A stretch of 15,256 nt of DNA from Gammaproteobacteria bacterium (GTDB taxonomy: Bacteria > Pseudomonadota > Gammaproteobacteria > S012-40): assembly GCA_015491615.1 (NCBI GenBank), contig WFVN01000130.1, positions 1-15,256 of the forward strand. Reading direction: 5' to 3'. Below, piece after piece: positions 8,720 to 15,256 of the stretch. The notes beneath the pieces were generated by a model, which did not search any database, was not told where the DNA came from, and saw nothing but the letters and a program-made list of their open reading frames with translations. Both the position numbers and the translations under genes were made by a program. Numbering within the stretch: the first letter of the stretch is position 1; each line of letters opens with the position of its first letter.

Positions 8720-10000
8720 TCAATCGGAGGCGGCGCGAGATCCTTCGCTACCTTCGTAGATGAGCAAAGGATTGCTATTGCCCTCGATGACGTCTTCGTC
8801 GATGACGACTTTCTTGACGTCTTCCATGGAGGGCAGCTCGTACATGATGTCCAACAATACGCTCTCGAGGATGGAACGCAAGCCGCGGGCCCCGGTCTTG
8901 CGCTTCATGGCCTTACGGGCGATGGCGCGCAAGGCATCCTCGCGGAACTCCAGCTCGCAGCCTTCCAGCTCGAACAGACGGGCGTATTGTTTGGTGAGAG
9001 CGTTCTTCGGTTCGGTGAGGACCCGCACCAAGGCCGCTTCGTCCAGCTCGTCCAGGGTGGCGATCACCGGCAGGCGACCGACGAATTCCGGAATCAGCCC
9101 GTAGCGGACCAGGTCTTCCGGCTCCACCCGATGGAGGATCGCGCTGTCGGGCACGCCTTCCTCTTTACCACGCACCTCGGCGGCGAAACCGATACCGCCT
9201 TTTTCGGTACGCTGCTTGATGATCTTGTCCAGCCCGGCGAAGGCACCACCGCAGATAAACAGGATGTTGGAGGTGTCCACCTGCAGGAATTCCTGCTGCG
9301 GGTGCTTGCGCCCACCTTGTGGAGGCACCGAGGCCACCGTTCCCTCGATGAGCTTCAGAAGGGCCTGCTGCACCCCTTCGCCGGAAACGTCGCGGGTGAT
9401 GGACGGGTTGTCCGACTTGCGGGAGATCTTGTCGATCTCGTCGATGTAGACGATACCCGTCTGCGCCTTCTCCACGTCGTAGTCGCACTTCTGGAGGAGC
9501 TTTTGGATGATGTTCTCCACGTCCTCACCCACGTAGCCCGCCTCGGTGAGGGTAGTGGCGTCGGCGATGGTGAAGGGCACGTTGAGCAGCCGGGCCAGGG
9601 TCTCGGCGAGGAGGGTCTTGCCCGACCCGGTGGGGCCGAGGAGGAGAATGTTGCTCTTGGACAGCTCCACCTCGTCCTTCTTCTTGCCTGCGTTCAGGCG
9701 CTTGTAGTGGTTGTAGACGGCCACGGAGAGGACCTTCTTGGCGCGCTCCTGGCCGATGACGTATTCGTCGAGGACTTCGTTGATTTCCTTGGGAGTGGGG
9801 AGTTTGCTGCCATGAATGGAGGGGGATTTCTCCTGCACCTCCTCGCGGATGATGTCGTTGCAGAGCTCGACGCACTCGTCGCAGACGAAGACCGACGGCC
9901 CGGCGATCAGCTTCCTCACCTCGTGCTGGCTTTTACCGCAAAAAGAACAGTAGAGCAGCTTGTCGCCGCCGTTGCCCTTCCCGCGTCCTTCGTCACTCAT
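8720..10000 (-). CDS. clpX: ATP-dependent Clp protease ATPase subunit ClpX
   Basis: 426-residue AAA+ unfoldase that feeds tagged or adaptor-bound proteins into ClpP. The N-terminal zinc-binding domain has four cysteines C18, C21, C40 and C43. Walker A GPTGSGKT is at 122-129 and Walker B IVYIDEIDK at 183-191. The pore loop GYVGED is at 155-160, the RKH loop at 231-233, and the ClpP-docking loop GIGF at 269-272; sensor 2 GARGLR is at 370-375. All are intact, so a working ClpXP is expected. Length is close to E. coli ClpX (424). AGAGGTGG precedes the ATG at 10000. It follows clpP by about 114 bases that hold a long inverted repeat, and precedes lon. No independent promoter is evident. Confidence 0.97.
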   Translation of the reverse strand: MSDEGRGKGNGGDKLLYCSFCGKSQHEVRKLIAGPSVFVCDECVELCNDIIREEVQEKSPSIHGSKLPTPKEINEVLDEYVIGQERAKKVLSVAVYNHYKRLNAGKKKDEVELSKSNILLLGPTGSGKTLLAETLARLLNVPFTIADATTLTEAGYVGEDVENIIQKLLQKCDYDVEKAQTGIVYIDEIDKISRKSDNPSITRDVSGEGVQQALLKLIEGTVASVPPQGGRKHPQQEFLQVDTSNILFICGGAFAGLDKIIKQRTEKGGIGFAAEVRGKEEGVPDSAILHRVEPEDLVRYGLIPEFVGRLPVIATLDELDEAALVRVLTEPKNALTKQYARLFELEGCELEFREDALRAIARKAMKRKTGARGLRSILESVLLDIMYELPSMEDVKKVVIDEDVIEGNSNPLLIYEGSEGSRAASD

Positions 10001-10051
10001 GCGCCACCTCTTTGCTGCTTGGTTGGGCTGCCCATGGCCGGGAGAACCCCC

Positions 10052-10107
10052 CTAACGCCATGTTTTTTCAAAAACTATTCGTTTAGATAGCACCCGCTGG
10101 GCGTTAG
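10052..10107. repeat. Inverted repeat spanning the clpP-clpX gap
   Basis: CTAACGCC (10052-10059) and GGCGTTAG (10100-10107) are perfect 8-base inverted copies 40 bases apart. Nested inside is a second symmetric element, GTTTTT...AAAAAC (10062-10075). Neither strand has a T-run just after the outer stem, so it is not a simple terminator. The clpP stop codon lies a few bases beyond the outer arm. Confidence 0.5.
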
Positions 10108-10114
10108 TTCAACG

Positions 10115-10741
10115 TCACTCGTCCTCTTTGCGGGAGCTGAGCATCTTGTCGATGAGGCCGTATTCGATGGCCTCTTCGGCACCCATGAAGAAGTCGCGAT
10201 CGGTGTCTCTCTGGATCTTGTCCAGGGGTTGGCCGGTGTGGAAGGCCAGGATCTTGTTGAGCCGCTCCCGGATGCGGAGGATCTCCCGGGTGTGGATCTC
10301 GATGTCCGTGGCCTGGCCCTGGAACCCCCCAAGGGGCTGGTGGATCATCATGCGCGAATGGGGCAGACAGTAACGTTTGCCCGGCGCGCCGCCGGCCAGG
10401 AGCAGAGCCCCCATGCTGGCAGCCTGGCCGATGCACAGGGTGCTCACGTCCGGCTTGATGAACTGCATGGTGTCGTAAATGGAGAGACCGGCGGTCACCG
10501 CGCCGCCGGGCGAGTTGATGTAAAGGTAGATGTCCTTGTCGGGATTCTCCGATTCCAGGAAGAGGAGCTGAGCCACCACCAGGTTGGCCATGTGGTCCTC
10601 CACCGGCCCCACCAAAAAGACGATGCGTTCCTTGAGCAGGCGGGAGTATATGTCGTAGGCGCGTTCCCCCCGGCCGGTCTGCTCGACCACCATGGGCACG
10701 AGATTCATGGCGAGGGGATCCAGGGGGGGTCGATCGTTCAT
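10115..10741 (-). CDS. clpP: ATP-dependent Clp protease proteolytic subunit ClpP
   Basis: 208-residue serine peptidase that forms the double heptamer chamber of ClpXP and ClpAP. The catalytic triad is S109 in GQAASMGA, H134 in MIHQPLGG and D183 in the QRDTDRDFF segment, with the same spacing as the E. coli triad. The MNLVPMVVEQT segment near 12-22 is the usual start of the mature protein, so a short propeptide may be removed. Two ATGs are adjacent: the first (10744) is only one base from GGAGG, the second (10741) four bases, so I use the second; the difference is one residue. Either start overlaps the tig stop, which implies coupled translation. Family call is certain. Confidence 0.97.
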   Translation of the reverse strand: MNDRPPLDPLAMNLVPMVVEQTGRGERAYDIYSRLLKERIVFLVGPVEDHMANLVVAQLLFLESENPDKDIYLYINSPGGAVTAGLSIYDTMQFIKPDVSTLCIGQAASMGALLLAGGAPGKRYCLPHSRMMIHQPLGGFQGQATDIEIHTREILRIRERLNKILAFHTGQPLDKIQRDTDRDFFMGAEEAIEYGLIDKMLSSRKEDE

Positions 10742-12069
10742 CATGCCTCCGTTTCGGCCCCGGCCTGTCGATCCGGGCTCATGATTTCATCGAAGCTGGC
10801 GGGGCGTTCCTGCACCTCGGCCTGTTCCAGTAACCGGTCCACGACTTCGTTCTCGACCACCATGGACTCGATTTCCGCCAGGCGTTCGGGCTGGCCGAGG
10901 TACCAGCGCATGACCTCTTCCGGGTGCTCGTAGGAAGCGGTCAACTCTTCCAGCGCCTCCTTGACCTTTTCCTGGTCGGCCTTGATGCCATTCTGCTTGA
11001 CCAGTTCCGCCAAAATCAAGCCCAGCGCCACCCGTCTGCGGGCCTCCTTCTCGAACAGTTCCAGGGGCAGTTGCAATTGGGTCCCCTGTTGCCCCATCTG
11101 CGCTTGCATTTGCCTTGCCAGACGCTCGCTCTCCTCGCGCACCAGGGCCTCGGGCACGGGCACGCCGTGCTTCTCCAGGAGGGCCTCCATGACCTGCTCC
11201 TTGACCTTCTGGCGGATGGTGCGCTCCAACTCGCGGGCCATGTTCTCGCGCACTTCGCGGCGCAGGGCTTCGATGCCCCCTTCTTCGATGGCGTAGCGAC
11301 GGGCGAAGTCGTCGTCCAGCTCGGGGAGGACCGCTTCTTCCACCTTCTTGACGGTGACGGTGAAATGGGCAGGCTTGCCGGCCAGCTCTTCCTTGCCGTA
11401 GTTCTCGGGGAAGGTGAGGTCCATTTCCACGGTGTCGCACGGCCCGGCGCCGACGAGGCCTTCCTCGAAGCCGTCGATCATGCGGCCGGCGCCCAGCTCG
11501 ACCACCAGATCCTCGCCCTCGCCGCCCTCGAAGGGTTCGCCCTCGACGGTGGCCTTGTAGTCCACGGTCACCCGGTCCCCTTCTTTGGCCGGGCGATCCA
11601 CCGCCTGCCACTCGGCCTGCTGCTCGCGCAGGCGCTGGATGACCTTGTCCACGTCGGCATCGGTGATCTCCACCACCGGCTTTTCGATGGTGACCCCTTC
11701 CAGACTTTGGAGCTCGATCTCGGGATAGACCTCGAAGGTGGCGGTGAAGGTGAGGCCGCCTTCCCCTTCCTCGGGTTCGGAGAGTACGGGCCCGCCGGCG
11801 GGACGCAGGTGTTCCTCGGCGACGGCGCGGTAGAACTGGTTGCGCACCAGCTCTTCCAGGGCCTCGGCGCGCACCTGCTTGCCGTAGCGTTGACGCAGGA
11901 CGCGGGCCGGGACGCGGCCCTGACGGAAGCCCGGCAGACGGACGCTGCGCCCCAGCTCGCGCAGGCGTTCGTCGATGGCCTTTTCCAGGTCCTCGGTGGG
12001 GACGGTGAAGGTAATCCGGCGTTCCAGGCCGCTGGCTTGTTCGGTTTGCTGGGCGGTGTTCTCCGACAT
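10741..12069 (-). CDS. tig: Trigger factor, ribosome-associated chaperone
   Basis: 442-residue chaperone that binds the ribosome at the exit tunnel and shields nascent chains; E. coli has 432. The N-terminal ribosome-binding domain carries the signature GFRQGRVP at 47-54. An FKBP-type peptidyl-prolyl isomerase domain spans about 158-245, with the GDRVTVDY strand, ELGAGRMIDGFEEGL and the closing VTVKKVEE. The rest is the long helical C-terminal domain that forms the cradle arms. The ATG at 12069 is chosen because AGAGGA lies 6 bases before it and the family N-terminus begins there; the open frame running further upstream crosses tRNA-Leu and is not real. It leads the tig-clpP-clpX set and is preceded by tRNA-Leu at 96 bases. 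No separate promoter is clear in that gap. Confidence 0.97.
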   Translation of the reverse strand: MSENTAQQTEQASGLERRITFTVPTEDLEKAIDERLRELGRSVRLPGFRQGRVPARVLRQRYGKQVRAEALEELVRNQFYRAVAEEHLRPAGGPVLSEPEEGEGGLTFTATFEVYPEIELQSLEGVTIEKPVVEITDADVDKVIQRLREQQAEWQAVDRPAKEGDRVTVDYKATVEGEPFEGGEGEDLVVELGAGRMIDGFEEGLVGAGPCDTVEMDLTFPENYGKEELAGKPAHFTVTVKKVEEAVLPELDDDFARRYAIEEGGIEALRREVRENMARELERTIRQKVKEQVMEALLEKHGVPVPEALVREESERLARQMQAQMGQQGTQLQLPLELFEKEARRRVALGLILAELVKQNGIKADQEKVKEALEELTASYEHPEEVMRWYLGQPERLAEIESMVVENEVVDRLLEQAEVQERPASFDEIMSPDRQAGAETEA

Positions 12070-12075
12070 GGTGGA

Positions 12076-12081
12076 TCCTCT
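12076..12081 (-). promoter_or_regulatory. Ribosome binding site fixing the tig start
   Basis: AGAGGA on the minus strand, 6 bases before the ATG at 12069. It settles the start against longer in-frame extensions, including the ATG at 12093. Confidence 0.75.
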
Positions 12082-12164
12082 GGGTTCTTGCATGTGCTCA
12101 AGGGTTGAAGGGGTGAGACCTCGATCGAACCGCGGCCCGAGGCCGGTCGATGGGGGTAGTCGTT

Positions 12165-12249
<85 letters not shown>

Positions 12250-12256
12250 GAATCGT

Positions 12257-12350
12257 GGCGGCGCAGAGGGCCCCAAACACAAAACCCGGCTTGCGCCGGG
12301 CCAAAATGGGCTGGCGCCCGTGCACCGGCGCCAGGGGCCGTACCGCCGCC
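12257..12350 (-). ncRNA. Structured leader or small RNA upstream of tRNA-Leu
   Basis: Between the promoter and tRNA-Leu the minus-strand RNA can form an outer stem (7 bp, 12344-12350 with 12257-12263; about 5-6 bp more, 12334-12339 with 12269-12274). It encloses two perfect hairpins: 8 bp at 12311-12334 and 6 bp with a GCAA loop at 12285-12300. The second is a complete intrinsic terminator. The region could be a tRNA leader with an attenuator or a short RNA of about 80 bases. GC richness makes some pairing likely by chance, so I hold this loosely. Confidence 0.35.
12277..12300 (-). terminator. Intrinsic terminator between promoter and tRNA-Leu
   Basis: CCCGGC-GCAA-GCCGGG on the minus strand (12300-12285), a 6-bp GC stem closed by a GNRA tetraloop, followed by TTTTGTGTTT. 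This is a good terminator by shape, but it lies 28 bases before the 5' end of tRNA-Leu, downstream of the only visible promoter. Confidence 0.7.
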
Positions 12351-12361
12351 CATCGAGCGGC

Positions 12362-12390
12362 AGTATAGCCAGGGGCGGGGTGGGGTTCAA
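12362..12390 (-). promoter_or_regulatory. Sigma70-type promoter upstream of tRNA-Leu
   Basis: On the minus strand TTGAAC (12390-12385) and TATACT (12367-12362) are separated by 17 bases, the ideal spacing. Transcription should begin near 12355. It sits right after the terminator of the large surface-protein gene and is the best candidate for expression of tRNA-Leu and perhaps tig-clpP-clpX. Confidence 0.75.
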
Positions 12391-12411
12391 TGCCCGCCGG
12401 GGTGCGGAAAA

Positions 12412-12444
12412 GACGAAAAACCCCGGCCGGAGGACCGACCGGGG
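12412..12444 (-). terminator. Intrinsic terminator of the large surface-protein gene
   Basis: On the minus strand CCCCGGTCGG, loop TCCT, CCGGCCGGGG (12444-12421) gives a 10-bp stem with one U-G pair, then TTTTTCGTC. It begins 29 bases beyond the stop at 12473. Confidence 0.92.
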
Positions 12445-12472
12445 TTGGGTTCCGAACAGGACCGGATCGGTC

Positions 12473-15256
12473 TTAGAACGGCAGGCCGTCGAATACCGAC
12501 TCTCCGATCGGGGTGACCTTCAGGCCGATGTCGAAGTAGTTGGCGTTGGACGGATAGTCCGCCCGGCCCTGGGCGACGTACTGCCAGTAGTCCGCCAGAC
12601 CGTCGAAGGCATCGCTTTCCCAACCGAGAAGCAGGCTGACACCAAAGGCTGCGTCGGATGGATCGGAGGCGAAAGGATTGAAGAACTGACCCAGGGCGTT
12701 CAGGAAGTCGTCCCACTGCTGGGAATCGACGAGGTCGCTCGGCGGGGTGAGGGAACTCAAACCCAACGCGTCCCTGTTACCGGGGACGAAGAATCCCCAG
12801 TCCACCATCAGATCGCCACTGCCTTGCAAGAAGGCCTGCGCAATGAGGCGGAGGCTGACGGCGTCGGCGTCGCCGGCCGTGGTGTCCCGGATGTTCAGCA
12901 CTTGGGTATCGGGATCGTAGCTGCCGTCGAGGCCGAAGTCCGGCACGTCGAAGACGACGTTGTCCGGGGCGGAGGTAAAGCGGCGGCTCTGGATGTCCAC
13001 TTCGTCGATGGGACCATCGGCCTCGCCGAACCCATCCAGCCCCAGGAAGGAACTCATGAACACCGGATCCATATTCCCTGACTCGAACCAGTAGGTGTCG
13101 AAGGGGAAGGCGTCCGGCAGGGCGTTCTCGCCCACGTCTTGGGTGCTCGGATCGCTGTCGGGCAAACCGCCGTAGTAGTACACCCCTTTGTAGCGGGCCA
13201 TCACGCCGATCATCTGCGGCGCCGGGCCGCCGACCTCGGTCCAGGTGAAGGCCTTGGGCTCACGCTCCAAATCCACCGTCACGGTTCCGCCAGGCACGGG
13301 GGTCACGTCCCGCTGGAAGCCGTAGGCGACCAGGCGCCCGTCAGCATCGACCCCCACGGCGAGGAAACTCACCTTGCCGTCGTTCTGGAGGTGGTACGGG
13401 CAGATGTCGATCTGCTCCAGGCCACCCGCGGCGGGGTAGTCCTCATCGAAGGGCAAGAGGCTGACGCCGGTGATGCCCTGCCCTGCCGGGACGTTCACCC
13501 GCACGTTCATGACGATGGGGGCGTCGCAGGAGAAGTCCGACAGCTCCCCGTCGAAGAGGAAGCCGGGGATGCTCTCGGCATAGATGACGTACTCCCCGGT
13601 GGGGACCTCGACGAAGGTCTGCAGGCCCACGGAGGCGGAGGTCTGTTGGATGCGCGGCTGCACACCCTCTTCGTACAACTGCGCGAGATCCCACCCCGCC
13701 GTGAAGGTCACTGGGTTGGGAACGCCGGTGAACTCGACCCAGCCGTCTTCATTGGTCGAGTCTTCCATGTTCGTATTCCCGTACACCACCACCGGGGCAT
13801 TGACCAGCGGCGTGCGATCGATGGGGTTGTCGAGGATGCGCAGGCGCAGGGTGTCCGCGGCCAGGGTGCCGTAGCTCACCTCGACGGTCTTACTGGCCTG
13901 GCCGCCGAAGGGATCGCTGGCAACGAAGGTGATGGTGGCGACACCATCACCGCTGGCCGGCGCCTGCCACTGGGCATTGATGCCGTTGGCAGTGAGGTTG
14001 CCCACATCGACATCCCAATCGTAGGTGAGGGGATCGCCGTCGGGGTCCATGGCGAAGGCGGTGAAGTTCACGGTGGCGCCGTTGGCGACCCGGGTCGAGG
14101 GATTACGCTCGATGCGGTCGATCACCGGGTCGCGGTTGGGCAGATCGATGTCATGGGTGGCGTCACCGCCCTGTGGGACGGAGACCGATTCCTCGAACCA
14201 CCCCGGATAGAACAGGGTCACCGTGGTGCCCGAGGGCGACTCGACGCTGTAGTTGCCGTTGTCGTCGGTGGTCACCGCGCGACCGAAGTCGGTGAAGAAG
14301 GTGAAACCGGCCCAGGGTTCACCACCGCGGGTGACGGTGCCGGAGATGGTCCCGTCGAAATCGACGACGATACCGCCGTCCAGACCGACGCACTCCCCGG
14401 AATCGTCGATGGTGGAACCCTGCTGGGTCGGGGTGTCGATGATGTCGGAGCCCGAGTCGTCCCTGTAGTAGAAGCGGACCCCGCCCTGTTCGACGAAGAT
14501 TTTCACCTGTTCGGTCTGGGTGTTGGTGCTGCGCTTGACGGTGAGGCAGACGTACCCCTGGGCGTCGGTGGCGCGGGGGGTGGAGCGGCCGTTGTAGGTG
14601 ACGCCTTCGGCGATCACCTGGACGCCCACCAGCGGGTTGCCGTCGCCGTCGGTGACGGTGAGGCACAGGCAGGCGTGCTCATCGATGGGTTTGTCGGCGT
14701 TCCACCAGGTGAAGTGGGTGACCTGGGCCACCACGTAGAGGTCGTCATCATCACCCACTACCACCGTCGCGTCGTCGATCTCCGGTGTGCTGGGATCGGC
14801 GTCCTCCCGCACCCAGGTGGCGTTCTCCTCGTCGTAGGACCACCAGGGGATGGTGTCGCCGGCGCTGTATTGCGACTGGAGATCGTCGGGCAGGCGCAGG
14901 CGCACGGTGGCCGGCGCATCGAGCTGGGTGATCTCGTTGCCGTCGGCGTCGAGGAGGGTCACTTCGGTGAAGACCACCGACTCCAGGGGCGTGTTGGGAC
15001 CGTCGTCATCGATGTCGGTGGCCATGTAGTCGCCGGGGAAGACGGCACGCCCTTCCTCAGTGGAGGGATCGCCCACTGCCATGTTCACGGTGGCGGTGCC
15101 GCTGAAAGCACCAGCGGGAAAATTCACTTCGTTGCCATTGCCGTCGTCCAAACTACCGCCGGCAGTACCGTCCACTTGGCCGGAGGCCTGATATTGCAAC
15201 AGCTTGGCGTTGGCGACGTAGGTGTTGCCGCCGGAGACGTCCAGGCTGCGCTGGTA
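12473..15256 (-). CDS. Large multidomain surface or secreted protein with ZU5-like and beta-sandwich domains (partial)
   Basis: The C-terminal 927 residues of a longer protein; the frame is open to the window edge, so the N-terminus and any signal peptide are missing. I do not recognise a named gene. Residues about 30-190 resemble a ZU5-like module: NFPAGAF, a strand ending VRLRLPDDL, IPWWSYDEENATWV, then VTHFTWWN with H181-F182-T183. Next come a CLCLTVTDGDGNPLVGV carboxypeptidase-regulatory-like beta-sandwich, a second such fold opening with GTISGTVTRGGEPW near 302, and a PKD/cadherin-like unit with DPDGDPLTYDWDVDVG near 404-419. The remaining ~480 residues hold more carrier-like beta domains and an unassigned C-terminal part rich in Asp, Gly and aromatic residues. 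Several well-spaced Cys and the Asp-rich calcium-type motifs suit an extracytoplasmic site. There is no sorting tail at the C-terminus. Confidence 0.85.
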   Translation of the reverse strand, partial: YQRSLDVSGGNTYVANAKLLQYQASGQVDGTAGGSLDDGNGNEVNFPAGAFSGTATVNMAVGDPSTEEGRAVFPGDYMATDIDDDGPNTPLESVVFTEVTLLDADGNEITQLDAPATVRLRLPDDLQSQYSAGDTIPWWSYDEENATWVREDADPSTPEIDDATVVVGDDDDLYVVAQVTHFTWWNADKPIDEHACLCLTVTDGDGNPLVGVQVIAEGVTYNGRSTPRATDAQGYVCLTVKRSTNTQTEQVKIFVEQGGVRFYYRDDSGSDIIDTPTQQGSTIDDSGECVGLDGGIVVDFDGTISGTVTRGGEPWAGFTFFTDFGRAVTTDDNGNYSVESPSGTTVTLFYPGWFEESVSVPQGGDATHDIDLPNRDPVIDRIERNPSTRVANGATVNFTAFAMDPDGDPLTYDWDVDVGNLTANGINAQWQAPASGDGVATITFVASDPFGGQASKTVEVSYGTLAADTLRLRILDNPIDRTPLVNAPVVVYGNTNMEDSTNEDGWVEFTGVPNPVTFTAGWDLAQLYEEGVQPRIQQTSASVGLQTFVEVPTGEYVIYAESIPGFLFDGELSDFSCDAPIVMNVRVNVPAGQGITGVSLLPFDEDYPAAGGLEQIDICPYHLQNDGKVSFLAVGVDADGRLVAYGFQRDVTPVPGGTVTVDLEREPKAFTWTEVGGPAPQMIGVMARYKGVYYYGGLPDSDPSTQDVGENALPDAFPFDTYWFESGNMDPVFMSSFLGLDGFGEADGPIDEVDIQSRRFTSAPDNVVFDVPDFGLDGSYDPDTQVLNIRDTTAGDADAVSLRLIAQAFLQGSGDLMVDWGFFVPGNRDALGLSSLTPPSDLVDSQQWDDFLNALGQFFNPFASDPSDAAFGVSLLLGWESDAFDGLADYWQYVAQGRADYPSNANYFDIGLKVTPIGESVFDGLPF

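Overview
The window is a high-GC bacterial chromosome segment dominated by one of the best conserved protein quality-control neighbourhoods of Gammaproteobacteria. Reading on the minus strand, from high to low coordinates, the order is tRNA-Leu(TAG), tig, clpP, clpX, lon, hupB, tRNA-Val(TAC), tRNA-Asp(GTC), ppiD. This order and the sequence types (90-residue HU, 808-residue LonA, parvulin-type PpiD) point to a gammaproteobacterium. I cannot name genus or family from the sequence. The whole window is GC rich with short intergenic gaps, and I see no insertion sequence, phage gene, integron or CRISPR array.

Layout. Positions 1-42 may be the 3' tip of an upstream gene. Positions 45-995 (+) encode an HtpX-like M48 membrane metalloprotease, the only complete plus-strand gene. 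All other genes are on the minus strand: an exported YfdX-family protein (1129-2034), a glutamate/dicarboxylate:cation symporter (2161-3447) overlapping the end of ppiD (3444-5345) by 4 bases, a terminator, tRNA-Asp and tRNA-Val, hupB (5600-5872, TTG start) with its own promoter and a hairpin leader, lon (6064-8490), clpX (8720-10000), clpP (10115-10741) abutting tig (10741-12069), then tRNA-Leu (12165-12249). Upstream of tRNA-Leu is a compact promoter-hairpin-terminator region (12251-12390). The far end (12473 to the window edge) is the C-terminal 927 residues of a large multidomain extracellular or cell-surface protein, closed by a strong intrinsic terminator at 12412-12444.

Function. Trigger factor receives nascent chains, ClpXP and Lon degrade cytoplasmic proteins, HtpX-like M48 proteases act at the inner membrane, and PpiD is a membrane-anchored periplasmic chaperone. 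Five of the genes are therefore one proteostasis set, with HU and three tRNAs embedded. The symporter and YfdX protein look like local additions on the ppiD side.

No stretch without a gene exceeds 300 bases. The core genes are ordinary and intact. The points worth a second look are regulatory or in the partial surface protein: the structured, terminator-bearing region between a good sigma70 promoter and tRNA-Leu; the terminator-like hairpin in the hupB leader; the hupB-tRNA-Val junction of only 9 bases; the paired inverted repeat between clpP and clpX; and a ZU5-like module ending in an H-F-T motif that resembles an autoproteolysis site. I found no convincing evidence for an undescribed multi-gene system.
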